Shown here: positions 9,612 through 22,128 of the stretch, in pieces | How the letters are laid out: each line of letters begins with the position of its first letter | Numbering within the stretch: position 1 is the first letter of the stretch | Source: Puccinia triticina | Lineage: Eukaryota > Basidiomycota > Pucciniomycetes > Pucciniales > Pucciniaceae | Direction of reading: 5' to 3' | DNA length: 64,000 bases | NCBI RefSeq assembly: GCF_026914185.1 | Contig: NC_070563.1 | Coordinates: 4,113,001-4,177,000, forward strand | Position numbers and translations under genes: made by a program | The notes under the pieces: model-generated | The model's database searches: none | What the model was told of the DNA's origin: nothing | Seen by the model: only the letters and a program-made list of their open reading frames with translations

Positions 9612-11192
9612 GTTACATTTGCGTATTCCACAGGTCACTTAAAATACACTTATGAGCAGCACCAACCATTCCTCCATTACTAGTTGTGCTAGTCATTGAG
9701 AGGTGTACAATACCCTCTGATGACTGGTCTGTGCTGGTCATCAAGAGGGTTTTTTACCGGTATGTGCCAGTCATCAGGAGGTTGTGTACCCTCAATAACT
9801 GGTCTGTGCCATTCATCAAGAGGGTTGTTGACTCCCTTGATGGCCAAAAGTACCACATATGTGGGTGGGTGTTCCTGTAAATACCTGGGTACTTGGTCCA
9901 TTTTAACTTGAATCTCAGGCATCCACACCCACATCTGCACCTTTTGGTCAAACAGGGGATAGCAGGTACCCATTCATTCCACCCCTTGTGCCCCTTCAAC
10001 TAAAATCCAGTAAAGGACTTGACAGAGTCCTTATAAGTTACACTTAGCTTGGAAGTAATTACATTTAACCTTTTATTTGCCATTGGAATCTACAAATCAA
10101 TACATAGCTTACCATTAGATGACTGGCAGAAGAATATTTAAGATTCAGAAATAGGAAATCACTCACCTATGATCTTGGATAAGTTGTCCCAAACCCCACT
10201 TGTAAGTTCTTTGCTTCTTTTATTGACTCTATTCTTGGGATTTGCTAGGTGCTGGACTCTGAGGGTCTGAGATTTCCTTCTCTTTGATGACATTGTTGTC
10301 CAATTTGGGCCCATGATTAACCTTGATGTTGTTTTTTCAGGAAGAGAACCAGAAACCACCACACTGAGTTTACTCCAAGACTTGAGGTTAAAAAGGTTGG
10401 TTGCAGAAATAATCTATGGTCAAAGTCAAAAATACAGTCAAACTGACTTTTAATTACCACTGGCGGCCACCCATGCCGGCGCCTGCCCAACTAAGGTCAC
10501 AGTGAACTTCACACAATTCTTCTGCTGCGGGGGGGGGGGGGGCACCAACCAGCAAGGTGTTCCAGTTGGTTTGCAAAGGGAACTCCCCGCAGGGGCAACT
10601 TGTGCCTCAGGAAGGCAAACTGGGGTTGGTGATGATCTTCCACTCTTTGGGTGGGAGCAAACTTTAAACTGCATTGAAAAGCTTTCTTCACAACTTTGAG
10701 GATGTCTGGTCAGGGTTTATTGAAGAGCTACATGATGCTTTTCATCCTACCCAAACTCAGAAGGAGTACATAATCTTGTGATTTTATAATGATTCTTATC
10801 AAATCACAGTTTGTTTGTTTTTTACACTGGTGCAAGTGGATCAAGCAACCAGGGCACCCCAAATCAAGTCATATCAGGACAAAAACTGATGGTTTTCAAA
10901 AATCATTATAAACATAATGAGCAGTGATAAAAGATACTACATAACACCAAAACAGCAACAAGAAGCATTACTCCATTGTCTGTGAAGCAAATTGGGTGGA
11001 TGTGAACAATAGAGCAGCTAGAAATTAGAAAAAACACACACACAGAAAGACTTGACCAATTTGGAAGGTCTGAAACACTGAGGATACTAGGAATAATGTG
11101 GATTTGGGTTACACTGCCTGCAAGCAGGTGACAAAATATGGACTTCATCACACTGATGTTTTGCCAGCAACACAGCACAAGAAAACATCATC
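9612..11192. other. Intergenic with local repeats, no gene recognised
   Basis: At 9680-9850 there are four or five diverged units of GACTGGTCTGTGCTGGTCATCA with CAAGAGG. A run of twelve G residues lies at about 10530-10541. The rest has no recognisable gene or RNA. Confidence 0.45.
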
Positions 11193-11640
11193 ATGACAAA
11201 ATTCGAATTTTGTCACCTGTTTGCGGGCTGTAATAGTGGTTTCTGCATGAGGTTATCTGCGCACCTCTGGAATGAGTGAGGTTGTGGGTTCAAGCCCTGG
11301 TCATTTTCCTTTGACGGATACCCACGGCCGGCCATTGTCGGTTGACAGGTTGCGCAGACCGCGGCTGCCGAGTCCTCCCGCGGTGGAGCACACCAAATAT
11401 CAAGGCGAGGGCGGGAAGGTTGGCCTCCCGCGTCAGACTGTGGTTGGGCGCGCTCGGTGGTGTAAGATTGTGGGATCAAGAAATATCCGCCCCTATCCGC
11501 ATGTCTTGGAGCCTCGACTCTCAGACATCTGGTGTGATCCGTGGTCCCATACAGGAAATCCCGGATTATCAGCCGGATATCGCACGCGGTTGGCTGAGTT
11601 CGAAAGTCTTCGAAACCTGACCAATGACAGCTCACCACTC
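11193..11640 (+). repeat. Dispersed repeat with TGACAAAATTCGAATTTTGTCA tip (SINE-like)
   Basis: It begins with a palindrome centred on TTCGAA and continues into CACCTGTTTGCGGGCTGTAA. The same order occurs at 55242-55300 in diverged form. Shortly after it lie tRNA-like promoter words: TAGTGGTTTCTGCATGAGG, and GGTTCAAGCCC at 11289-11299. The order is compatible with a tRNA-derived SINE, but no cloverleaf can be drawn. The downstream part merges into the upstream region of the histone gene. Confidence 0.35.
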
Positions 11641-12107
11641 AGTGGAACCGCGCTCGAGCGTTACACAAACAGCGTGACAGTTGCTGAGCGATCACTTTGT
11701 TCTCTTCCTTTACAACAGCAGCCCTACGTACCACCCGGGACTGCTAGTCTCACCAGTTGGGCTCTGCTCCTACCCACGCGCGGCCGTCTGAGCAACCACC
11801 CGGCGCCAGTCCAGCGGTCCAGCATCCCTCCCCCTGTGGAGCTCAAAAGGGCACCCCCCTTCCTGCCCTTCCGTCCTCCCTCCCCCATCCCGAACATCTG
11901 TCTCACCCTAAAATCCCCCTACACTACACCCACACTTCTACATTCACACCTCCCCCTACACACATCCTTCCAGCCCACAGCACAGACAACAACAACACAT
12001 CTCTGCTCAAAGGTCCTTGACTCTGACATATCATCCAAAGTCACCCCTTCCACCCTACACACCCTTCATCACCTTCAGCTACCATCCCTGACTCTACATC
12101 ATCAGAC
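11641..12107 (+). promoter_or_regulatory. Histone H1 upstream region, pyrimidine-rich
   Basis: The last 300 bp before the H1 start codon are strongly C/T- and CA-rich on the plus strand, as is common upstream of highly expressed fungal genes. No TATA box is evident. A long open frame crosses this region, but it is low-complexity and looks fortuitous. Confidence 0.4.
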
Positions 12108-13100
12108 ATGTCTGCCTCCCCCTCCCGCGCCGCCATTGACCCTCAAGTCATTGCCGCCGGCTCCCCGGCAGCAGCCGCTACCAAGCCTGCTTCCAAGGCG
12201 AAACCTGCCTCCAAGTCAAAGGCGCCATCGTCCAGGATCAAGTCTGCCGCGGCCGCCCCTAAGAAGCCCGTCTCGGCTACCAAGAAGCCTACCTCCACCA
12301 CCACCAAGAAAGCCACAGCTCCTAAGAAGGCATCCCCACCCAAGGTATGTACTATCTCATACTATCTCGCTCCAAGCATTGCACATCTGACCAACTTCGA
12401 TGTTCGTTTGCAGGCCGCACCCACCGAAATCAAATTTACCATGGAGGACATGATCAAGGATGCGATCAAGAACGACAAGGAAAACGTTCGGGGTGGCGTC
12501 AGTCGACCAGCCATCAAGAAGTAAGCCAATTTTCTGCCCCCGCCGCGATCTTTACATGTTTTTTGACTCTATTACTCCACGTTCGCAGATATCTTGCTTT
12601 CCGCTTCAAGGTTCTTGACACCCCGGCCAACATTGCTCGTCTGAACAAAGCTATCGCCCGAGGGGCCGAGAAAGGTGTCTTCGCTCTGCCCAAGGGCGCC
12701 AGCGGCAAGGTCAAACTAGCCAAACCCGTCAAACCCGTCTCGGAAGTCAAAGAGCCCGTAAGCCCATTCCCATCCTGCAGCCCCACTGGTGCCGTTGTTG
12801 ACTCCGCTTCCGTCTCGCAGAAACCAGCCCCCAAAGCCGCCAAGCCTGCCAGCAAGCCCGTCGCTAAGAAGCCCGCCGCCGAGAAAGTAAAGGCCCCAGC
12901 CGCTGCCAAGAAGGTAACCAAGAAGGTCCCCACCGCCCCCACAAAGAAAGTCGCCGCCGCCAAGGCAGTAAGTCCTCCTTTCACCTCATCCCCAGCACGT
13001 CTGATCGGTACTAATTGGCACTCTTTACTTTCTACAGTCTACTGGCAAGAAGACAAGCTCTACGACAAAGAAAGTCAAAGCAGCAGCGAAGAAATCGTGA
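12108..13100 (+). CDS. H1: Linker histone H1
   Basis: CDS is join(12108..12344,12414..12520,12589..12757,12821..12967,13038..13100), 240 residues in five exons. All four introns are 63-70 bp with GTA(T/A)-type donors and CAG acceptors. The N-terminal tail (about residues 1-80) is rich in Ala, Lys, Pro and Ser. The globular winged-helix (H15) domain spans about residues 80-170, with VSRPAIKKYLAFRF and the FALPKGASGKVKL end typical of linker histones. The C-terminal tail is a long Lys-Ala-Pro stretch. Such proteins bind nucleosome entry and exit DNA and compact chromatin. Exons carry more GC than the surrounding repeats. A single H15 domain with tails on both sides is the usual H1 architecture, unlike the two-domain yeast Hho1. 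Confidence 0.95.
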
Positions 13101-14314
13101 TCCGGCTGTCTCCCTTCCCCTCTGATATCCTATCTTGATCTTTCTTTGTCTTCTTCTTTGTTTGCCACTTCGGTCCATTTTTTGCCCTTTCTGTTATGCC
13201 TAATTCCATTGTGTTCCCGTCTTTCCTGGCTCTCCCTTCATAACGGTCCTGTATTTTTTCCTTTCCTCCCTCCTCTCACCATGAAAACAAAAGTGGGAAC
13301 CGTATATCTATATATATTACCATGTGCTGATCGCCGTCGTTTGGATTATCTTTTCTGCCATGCCTTTGTTCAGAGTTCTTGTCGCTTCCATTCTATGAAA
13401 TGTCTTGTTCCGATTACTCGCAGTGACAATCCCACACCATCCAGCATGACACTGACACAGTTGCCCAATCGCACCGATAGTGACTCGGCTGCACTGCCTC
13501 CACAACCTTGTGTCCCACAACTGTCCGGCGGCATCGGCACACATATATGCGCCCGATCGTCAACAAGCTTGCCCTAGCGTCTCCGTCTCCTCCTGACGCC
13601 TGGAAACCAAGCCGAAGCTCGCCACAAAGGATATGTCATGCTGACTAGCCCCGCATGTCCACATCATAGCCACGAGCATATCGCATATGCCTCCTGCAAG
13701 TATTTGGTCCCTCGCCGGCCTCTGGGCTCGGCTTGACAGGTGGGGCACCATACCTGTATGCGTCGTTTATTTTTTTTGCTCAGGAGCGGAGGATTTACGT
13801 AGGCAGTGCATCCACCCTGTATGCGCTGCTGCTCCTCCTCGGGGCGGAGAGATGCAGGAGGATCCAGGAGGCTTGGGGCCCCGTATTCACTCCCAGCCGT
13901 CTGCTTGGCCTCTTGCGACCCCCTCCCCGCTCGAACTGAACACCAGTGCCTCCCGTGCTCGCTGGAGACGCTCCGCGCCTGAGGCTTAGTTAAGCTCGCT
14001 CCCCGCTCGGCCCGTAAAGGTTCGGCGGCCCGGCATCCCAACCCCTGAACACACAAGTCGCTCATACCCTCGTTTCAACAGTTTCTAAAAAAACATGTTA
14101 TGTACTGATTTTCTGCACTCAGCCTAATGCTACTGCAGCTAAGTTAGGACTACTGTCGACCTGTGACTGGCAGCAATCCATGTCCGATACAGGGCCCCAC
14201 CACAATACCTTTTTGCCCCTCCCACTCAGTTCCGACTCTGTTGCCGGCATTCCGAGCATGGTCGCGGAATCTGTCCTCAACTCAGTGGTCTGATAAGAAT
14301 TTCGGGTTCTATTA
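13101..14314. other. H1 3' region and GC-rich unassigned segment
   Basis: 13101-13560 is probably H1 3' UTR and downstream sequence. 13560-14070 is GC-rich, with open frames on both strands. None has a recognisable domain and they overlap each other, so I do not call a gene. Confidence 0.4.
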
Positions 14315-14491
14315 TGGTGTTCAAAGTTGGTTTGCATAATTTTATGCATGCATAAATCATAAAATCATGAAATCTTTTTTGCAGGGGATATGACTGTCTG
14401 ATTATGTAATACAAAATTTCCTCACCAAAATATTTTTATGATTTTATGATTTATGCATGCATAAAATTATGCAAACCAACTTTGAACACCA
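14315..14491. mobile_element. TA-flanked fold-back MITE, copy 1 (177 bp)
   Basis: It has long inverted arms of nearly 60 bp, starting TGGTGTTCAAAGTTGG and rich in ATTTTATGATTTATGCATGC words. TA dinucleotides abut both ends (14313-14314 and 14492-14493). It has no coding capacity. Two related copies lie at 14690 and 32360. Confidence 0.75.
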
Positions 14492-14689
14492 TAAATGTTT
14501 CACTCGATTTGCATATCTAATTAGGATCAGTATTGGTATTGTAGTTGAGATATTGGACTGCTCAGAGTTTTCAGGATGGATGGCTTCATGTCAACTCTGG
14601 GACCCTCACAGATGTCAAGATAGACCTTAAAAGTCCTTATTTTTGAGGGGAAATCTACTTTTCAGGTTCTATATCAACTCACCCACTTA

Positions 14690-14886
14690 GGGTGTTCAAA
14701 GTTGACTTGCATAAAATCATAACACCATAAAATCATAAAATTCTGAGCTGAAAAAAATATGTACCACCCAAACACTCAAATTACAGCAACATTTCTAGAA
14801 TGGTACATATGAAATCATCACTTGAAAGTTTTATGATTTTATGATTTTATGTATTGAAAATTTTATGATTTCAACTTTGAACACCT
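14690..14886. mobile_element. TA-flanked MITE, copy 2 (197 bp)
   Basis: The termini are GGGTGTTCAAAGTTGA and its diverged complement CAACTTTGAACACCT, with TA on each side (14688-14689, 14887-14888). The interior has TTTTATGATTTTATGATT runs and a GTACCACCCAAACACTCAAA segment that is also found, inverted, in the copy at 32360. Confidence 0.7.
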
Positions 14887-17863
14887 TATAAATCTAACTT
14901 AGATATCATCATCTGCCATCCATTTTTGAAACTGCTGAGAATATATTTTGGGTTTTTCTTTGCAGCAGTATCAGACTATTGGTAAAAGAGAATGGTTCAG
15001 AGGCATTTAATTTGTGCTGGATTTGGAGTCTCTGAGTCTGAGTATGGAAAACCAGGTTCTAAATTTTATCTGGCATGATTTAAATACATGCAGAAATTGA
15101 ATGAATGCAGGAAAAAGATGCAATAGTTTGTAATAAATTTTGAGCACAGATTGGGATCTCTGAATTCTCACACACACCTTCAAGCCATTATTGTGGAGAC
15201 AGGCCGTAAGTAGATGTAACTATGTTTTGAAGAAAGAAACTGTGCCAATGGTGTTTGCAAAAACACTTGGAGAGCTTTGGCTTTTCTTTTTTTTGGCAGA
15301 TTCCTAATTCTATTTCTGTTCTGTGGGGTTTATCTTGCCAGCTGTTAGATAAGACCCCACTGCCCAGGGTACACCCAATTCCAATGCCACCACCCTCCAG
15401 TATGTGGGTTATGAGATGAAAAGAAAAGTCCATCCTTTGCACATCAGATGAGAATGCTGTTGTCTCACCTTTCATTGACTGAGGTAGTCAGCAGCTCCTC
15501 TCAGGCCTCCAACACAATGCAGGGGCAAAGCAAGCACTAGGAAATGACTGAAACTGAGAGGAGAGTCTAGAGATGATAGGTATGAGATAATTGAGTCAGA
15601 AACATATTAAAAAGAGAAAAAGGTGGAAATGAGTGGGGGATTGAAGTACCAGTCGGCATGGATTTGGACCTGAGGAGAATTCATGGGAACCAGCTGAAAA
15701 CTTGTGGAACAGTGGGGACCTATTGGTGGATTTCAAAAATAGATTTCCTAAGGTGTTGTGAAGACATTGGTGGACACAGAGAGGAAAGTGAGAGAGCAAG
15801 CTTTTTCCCTCTGGGCTTTTTAACACTTCCTGTGGACAGAATGCAGAGCCAAAAGAGGAAGATTTTTTTTTAAAAATTTCTCATTAATCAGATCAGAAAA
15901 GAGGGAGGTTTTGGGTATTAAAGGGAGGATAATGCTATGAGCTGTAGTGCAGGCTCTGTAGCACAGACTCACATCTAGATAGCTATAAATTACATTTCAT
16001 GGAAAAATTAATGGTTTGAGAGGCTCATGGAGATCCAGGCTTGTTTGTCATCCTGAAATCTACCCAGAATCCTTAAAAAACCCAAATCATGATGTGTAAT
16101 CAGGTGGTAACAGTTTATTCACAAACCTGTTAAAATTATAATTGAATTTCCCAATGTGAACAGTTCTATTGGAAAAAGATCCACCAGGGAAGAAAGTGTT
16201 GCACTCTATAGAGAGTGCCAGGCTGTAATTTCTGTCTAGAAGTCTGCCAGATATGAACCATTTCCCCATGTGTAAATGAGTTGTGTGTTGGCCATGTGTT
16301 CATACTCAACTCATACTGATCTTATCTGTATCACATCTTGTTGGATTTGGTTAATTAAACTCAAATAATGGCTTTCTCCACTTGACAGCAAGTACACACA
16401 CAGATTCTCCAATGACAGGTGACCTGGCCATGAATTTGAGACAAACTCCAATTGATTACTGGGTTACATGGCCATCAAGTGGAGAAACCCTCCATGTGAT
16501 GACTGTTCTAGATGGCCATCAGGTGGGGGGTTTCTCCACTCCATGATCCTGTGTATTGGCCATGAAGTGAATACATCCTCCAATTGATGACAATTTATAC
16601 CAGCATTTGAGTGGAGAAATCCTCATCTCAATGGCTGTTGTGTATGTCCATTGAGATAAGGGATTCTCATATCAATAACTGGTGTATACTGGCCATTGAT
16701 TGGAGATGGTATACACTTGATTAAAGTTTACTGGGCTGTGAGCCGCCAAGCTCAATGAAAATTACATGATATTCATCAAGGAGGGCTTTTATGATCTTGA
16801 AAAACCAGTAATTACTATCAATTGTGCTGGGGAACTCCCCAATCAATACACAGTAGATTCTGGCCATCCGGCTGGGCTTTTGCAAGCTGGATGGCCAGTA
16901 TATTCTGACTTGGGAGCTTGGGAAGGCTGCCTCGATGACCAGTATGGGCTGGTCCTTGGGATAGGGCATTCATGTGATGACCAGTAGGTACTGGCCATCG
17001 AATTTGCCTTTGGCGAGGCAGTGGATTGATTTCCACACTTGTCCACACTATGGTACGGCCAAAAAATAGGGTGGACAAAATAAAGGGGTCCCCGAGTCGG
17101 GGGAGCCCTCTCGCAATGACCAGGACATACTGGTCATCGCGCTGGACTTTCCAAGCTTGTGAGTCAGTATAAGCTGTCCGCAGAGCTCAGAAAAGCCCAT
17201 ATGGATGGCCAGCTTGTGGTGGCCAATGAGAAGGTACCTCCCAGCGTGATGAACAAAACTCACTGTTCATCAATTCTGGGGAAAAGTGTGATATTTTAAC
17301 CATGTCCACCCCAATGTTTGCCCAAATATAAGGGTGGAAATTACATAAGAAAATCAACCCTCCCCGGGGAAACAGGGGGATACTAAGCCAATCTGTGTTT
17401 CCCCACGCATCCATAGTTCACTTGTGACAACCTTCAAACTCCCAGACACAATTTTTTTAACACTTTTCCTCACATATTTGTGTCACTGCTGCTGGCCCAT
17501 GGCCAATAATTTTAAGTGGTCTGGATACAGAAAGCACACAGTGCAGAAGTCTTTAAATAACAGCCAGTGATAATTTAGCACCATTTTATGAGAGAAATAC
17601 ACACCATGTTGTTGCACCATACACATGGAAACAAAGGGACCTGTGATGAACTAATTCTAAACATAAAAGAAAATTAATGGAAAATGGTGGGGGAAAAGAT
17701 GTAAGATGATCAGTCTACAAGAAAAATGGTGCTACCCATACTGTGATTTGTGTGGGGATTTAAGAATTGACTGTTCAATTTGGAGTTCTCAGACCAGCTG
17801 TTGAATTATTTCTCCAGCTGGTTTCAGAAGCAGGGGAAAATTGGTGCACCTTTGATTATCCAC
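14887..17863. other. Repeat-rich intergenic stretch, no gene recognised
   Basis: 14887-16300 shows no recognisable feature. 16440-17000 contains many diverged GGCCATCAAGTGGAGAAA and ACTGGCCATTGA units. Near 17290-17340 the sequence CCATGTCCACC...GGGTGGA resembles a segment at 56310-56345, so both are probably fragments of one repeat. No coding region is supported. Confidence 0.4.
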
Positions 17864-18079
17864 CACTGCCAGCATATTTGACTGGGATGAAGACATCCCA
17901 GTTTAACTGGGATGCACTCAACCAATTTAAAATGGGTTGATCTCATCCAATGAAATATGAAACCAAGGGGGGTACCTTGGATTTATATTTCATCAGTTGA
18001 GATCAACCAAGTTTAAATTGGTTGAGGTCATCCCAGTTTAACTGGGATAACCTCAACCTAGCCAATTATGTTGGCAGTG
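17864..18079. mobile_element. CACTG-ended fold-back MITE, copy A (216 bp)
   Basis: The ends are CACTGCCAGCATATTT and the complement of its diverged form, TTGGCAGTG. A perfect 3-bp duplication, CAC, flanks it (17861-17863 and 18080-18082). Almost the whole length folds back on itself through CCCAGTTTAACTGGGAT and AACCAATTTAAA segments. A second copy of exactly the same length lies at 34608. Confidence 0.8.
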
Positions 18080-19130
18080 CACTACTCTACCCCCTTTCCC
18101 TTGAACAGCCTTCATGAGGATTCTACACTGCATTTTTCAGTTAGGTGTAGTTAAATTTACAAAAGTGTACAATTTGTGGTCATGTACTAGGCAAGGTGCA
18201 TATTCCAAAATGAACAGCTATTGACACTGAAAACTCAAAAAATTATGGTTGATCCCTTGGTCAATATGGTAGGGAAATCTGAATCTGGTATTTTCACATT
18301 TCATATTGCTGAGAGTTCAACTGCATGTTACACAGGTTTTCTTAGCTTTGACATGTTTTAATAGTTGAAGAATAGAAATCTTATGTCAAAACACTTTCCT
18401 GCCAATTTGATAGGCTAATTGGCATGTCAGAAATATGCCACAACAATTCATCCGCCAGTTGGTAGATCCTCTGAATTTGCTATTTCTTACAAGTATGTTC
18501 CATAGTGTGATTTTATGTGGGTTTTGAATGAAAAATTCTGCAAATCAAAATATTCCCTGGCACTTGGCTAAGAATATATTTGAGCATAAAGATAGGTACA
18601 TTCTTTGAAAATTTTGTGTGCAATAAAGCTCACTTCTGCAATTTTAATAATGATGAATCAAACACAAAACTTCAGCAGAGAGATTTTTGTGTGTTGGCAT
18701 TGAGTTACACATCATTTCACAAAGAATTGAACTACAGTTACAATTGTATTGGGTAGAAATTGAACATAGAGGTAAATTTAACATTTCATTTGCAGTCCGT
18801 GAACCCTTTTGAAATACCATGCACTGTGGCCCCAGCATTGAGTGGAAACCCTCTGTAGTGCACAATGAGTATTTTGAAGTTATTATACTATTTGTAGTCT
18901 AATACACCATTATTTAATTGACTGGTTTTGAAACATGAACCATTTTTAAAACCTGTTGGTTCTTCACCTATCACCCTCTGGGACCCACAGATGGAAAATT
19001 TGATTTTTGGCTTATCAACTGGTTTCTAATACTGGATTTTTTATATTTGATACCCTCTATTGAATGTGTAGGTAAAAGTTGAAGATTTGGTAATGATTCT
19101 CAAGAAGTTTGGACTTTGAGGGCCCAAACT
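18080..19130. other. AT-rich intergenic, no gene recognised
   Basis: No coding, RNA or repeat feature is supported. It ends where the outer inverted repeat of the 3.1-kb CACTA-type element begins. Confidence 0.5.
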
Positions 19131-19559
19131 ACATGCTCAATTGTACCAACACTGAAACAAATACAATACATGGAGTGTATCTGGTAAACATTTTTCATTG
19201 AAGATGCAGACCTACATGTCCTTTTTTGTTTTTAGCCATTGTTATGTATATGATGGCTGAAAACAAAAAATAGGACATGTCACTGTGAAAAAAAACTCAA
19301 GAAAGCGCCGTCAGTTGACATGCACAATCCAGGGCGAGACTTCCAGGACATCCACTTTCATTCCGTAATTAATCGCAGGGCAGCTCAGCTAGCTCAGCAT
19401 CATAGCTCAGTATTTGCATGCCCCAAGCTCCTGAGCCATACTGGTGCTCATTGGTCATCAACAAGGGGATGTATTTCCATACACATAATACAAGCCCTTG
19501 TTGACTAGCCCTTGGGGGGAATTCCACCAGGTCAACCAGAATATGCGCCGATGTCGACT

Positions 19560-20880
19560 AGTAGTAATCCCTCCCCTCCTAGGCGGGGTTGACAAGGCTA
19601 GATGAAAGGGTACTCATGTTGACCAGCCCATGTCGACCTATCAGTCGACTGGGAGGGATGCCTCCCAGAGGACTGATAATGTATCAGTCGTCCAGGAGGC
19701 ATCCCTCCCGGTTGACTATTGTATGAACCTGTCTTCCGGGAGGGATCCCTCCCAGACGACTGATACATAGAACAGTCGTCCAAGAGGGATCCCTTCCGGA
19801 CAACTGTTGTATGGAGCAGTTGTCCGGGAGGTATCCCTCCCGGAGGACTGATAAATGTATCAGTCCTCCAGGAGGCATCCCTCCCGGTTGACTATTCTAT
19901 GAACCTCTCAACCGGGAGGGATGCCTCCCGGACGACTGATACATTTATCAGTCCTCCGGGAGGGATCCCCCCCAGTCGACTATTGTATGTATCAGCGGTT
20001 TGCAAGGGATCCCTCCCAGTCAACTATTGTATGAACCTCTCAACTGGGAGGGATGCCTCCCGGACGAATATTCCCTAGATCAGTCAAGCGGGAGGGATCC
20101 CTCCCAGACAACTGACACATAGAATAGTCAACCAGGAGGGATCCCTCCCGGTCAACTGCTCCATACAACAGTCGTCCGGATGTTCTATGTATCAGTCAAC
20201 TGGGAGGGATGCCTCCCGGAGGACTGATATATGTATCAGTCGTCCAGGAGGCATCCCTCCCGGTTGACTATTGTATGAACCTGTCGTCCGGGAGGGATCC
20301 CTCCCAGACGACTGATACATAGAACAGTTGTCCAGGAGGGATCCCTCTCGTTCAACTGATATAGGGAATATTTGTCTGGGAGGCATCCCTCCCGGTCGAG
20401 AGGTTCATACAATAGTCAAACGGGAGGGATCTCTCCTGCACAACTGAGGAGGGATCCCTCTTGTTCAACTGATATAGGGAATATTTGTCTGGGAGGCATC
20501 CCTCCCGGTCGAGAGGTTCATACAATAGTCGACCGGGAGGGATCCCTCCTGGACAACTGATACATACAATAGTCCATATATCAGTCCTCCGGGAGGCATC
20601 CCTCCCGGTAGACTATTGTATGAACCTCTCAACCGGGAGGGATCCCTCCCGGACGACTGATACATAGAACAGTTGTCAGGGAGGGATCCGGTTGACTATT
20701 GTATGTATCAGTTGTCCGGGAGGGATCCCTCCCAGACAACTGTTCTATGTATTAGTTGACTGGGAGGGATCCCTCCCAGTCACCTATTGTATGAAGCAGT
20801 CGACCAGGAGGGATATCTTCCGGTCAACTATTCTTTTTATCAGTCAACCGGGAGGGATGCCTCCCGAAAATGTGGGGTTA
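19560..20880. repeat. Ladder of about 28 GGATCC-centred palindromes
   Basis: Roughly every 44 bp there is a copy of CCGGGAGGGATCCCTCCCGG or a close variant. Copies are separated by AT-richer spacers such as ACTGATACATAGAACAGT and GACTATTGTATGAACCT. Variants swap the central GATCC for GATGC or GCATC, and many palindromes are perfect. A unit of about 100 bp is locally duplicated at 20360-20430 and 20460-20535. No coding content. Confidence 0.85.
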
Positions 20881-21256
20881 TACAAATCGACCCCACGGGG
20901 CAAGCTGTGTAGACCTTCACCATTGAGAGATCATGTGATTAAATTTTGGAAACCCATAGCCATGATGTAATTTGAACTGGTTATTGTACCAAACCGGCAT
21001 TCAGTCGGGGCTGAACTCTATGTATGCAGTGCACAAAGGTGCACACCCATCCCACCACCATTCCGGCACGTCTGAGTCATCTTTGACTGGGTAGGATCCC
21101 TCCCAGTTGACTATCCTATGTCTTTGTTGGACAGGAGGGATCCCTCCAAGTCAAGTACTGTATGAAGCAGTCAGGAGGGATTCCTCTTGGTCAACATGGG
21201 TGGATTTTGCCTAGTTGGTTGGTGGGGGGATTCCACCTGCTTGACAAAGGTGCTAC

Positions 21257-22128
21257 CAACACTGGGTAATTACATTACCCTACGTTATCCACATTATCTC
21301 AGTAACGTAATGGTTTCAGTTGCTGCCCAGCTACGTTACTGCTATCCATAATTTGTGATTTCCTGACGCGCCCGTAACGTAATTGTGTGCATGTGTTTTT
21401 TTTGCATCCTGAAACAGATAATGTAATGATAGTTTTCCAGGATAGTGTGTTATTGCCGTGAAGCAGATGCTGTACGGTGCTCCGCTCCTGGATAATATGC
21501 TTATATAGCACTTCACCCCTGGATAATGTGTTATATCAATTCCCAGGGGTGAAACAGCCCTAACCCAATGATAGTTTTCACAAGCTCTAGCACACACAGT
21601 AATTGTATTGGTCCAGGGGAAACTGTTTTCCTTCAAAAAAATCCCAGCCACATCCTTAGTCACAAATCTTTGCGCTTATCTGGGAGCTCCTGCGCTGTTG
21701 AGAGATTATTCTTGGAAGCATCAGATGTTTGTAGCAGTCGCTGTGGGAGCCTACTCCCCTCAACCATGGCGCACTGTGTTAGTAGCCTGATGTGGCTTCG
21801 CAAGGATATCCCTTTGACTGGGGAATTTGTGGAGGCTCGGAAGGCATTGAAGGTGATCCTCCCCTCAAAAACAATAATATTATTTATTTCTAACTACATT
21901 ATCCATAATATTACAAGTAATTTAATCTGTTCCTGCACTTCAGTAACGTAACAGCGGGTGAAAAATCCCCTCCCGCCGACAGGATAACGTAATTTAAACA
22001 AAAAATAGTGCAAATGGATAATTATAACGTATAAATTGTCCATTACAGATAACAGTAACAATAATGGTAAAAAAATTGTTACGTTACCATTATGCTACCA
22101 TTACTGGTAGCGTAATTACCCAGTGTTG
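21257..22128. mobile_element. Element with CAACACTGGG ends and 7-bp duplication (872 bp)
   Basis: The ends are CAACACTGGGTAATTAC and its exact complement. They are flanked by a perfect 7-bp direct repeat, GTGCTAC (21250-21256 and 22129-22135). The subterminal zones repeat GTAACGTAA and GGATAACGTAAT words on both strands. No coding frame is recognised. It is nested in the CACTA-type element, so it is the younger of the two. Related ends occur at 50867 and 56880. Confidence 0.8.

Noticed and set aside
11272..12390. 372-codon open frame upstream of and overlapping H1
   Set aside because: Low-complexity Pro/Ser/Thr translation of a pyrimidine-rich promoter and of H1 exon 1 in the wrong frame; no domain.
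13664..14065. Overlapping open frames on both strands in a GC-rich segment
   Set aside because: No recognisable domain in either, and GC-rich DNA has few stops. Not enough to call a gene.
19560..20880. CRISPR-like array of regularly spaced palindromes
   Set aside because: The spacers are themselves repeated and AT-rich, the repeats vary, the host is a eukaryote and no cas genes are present. It lies inside CACTA-type ends.
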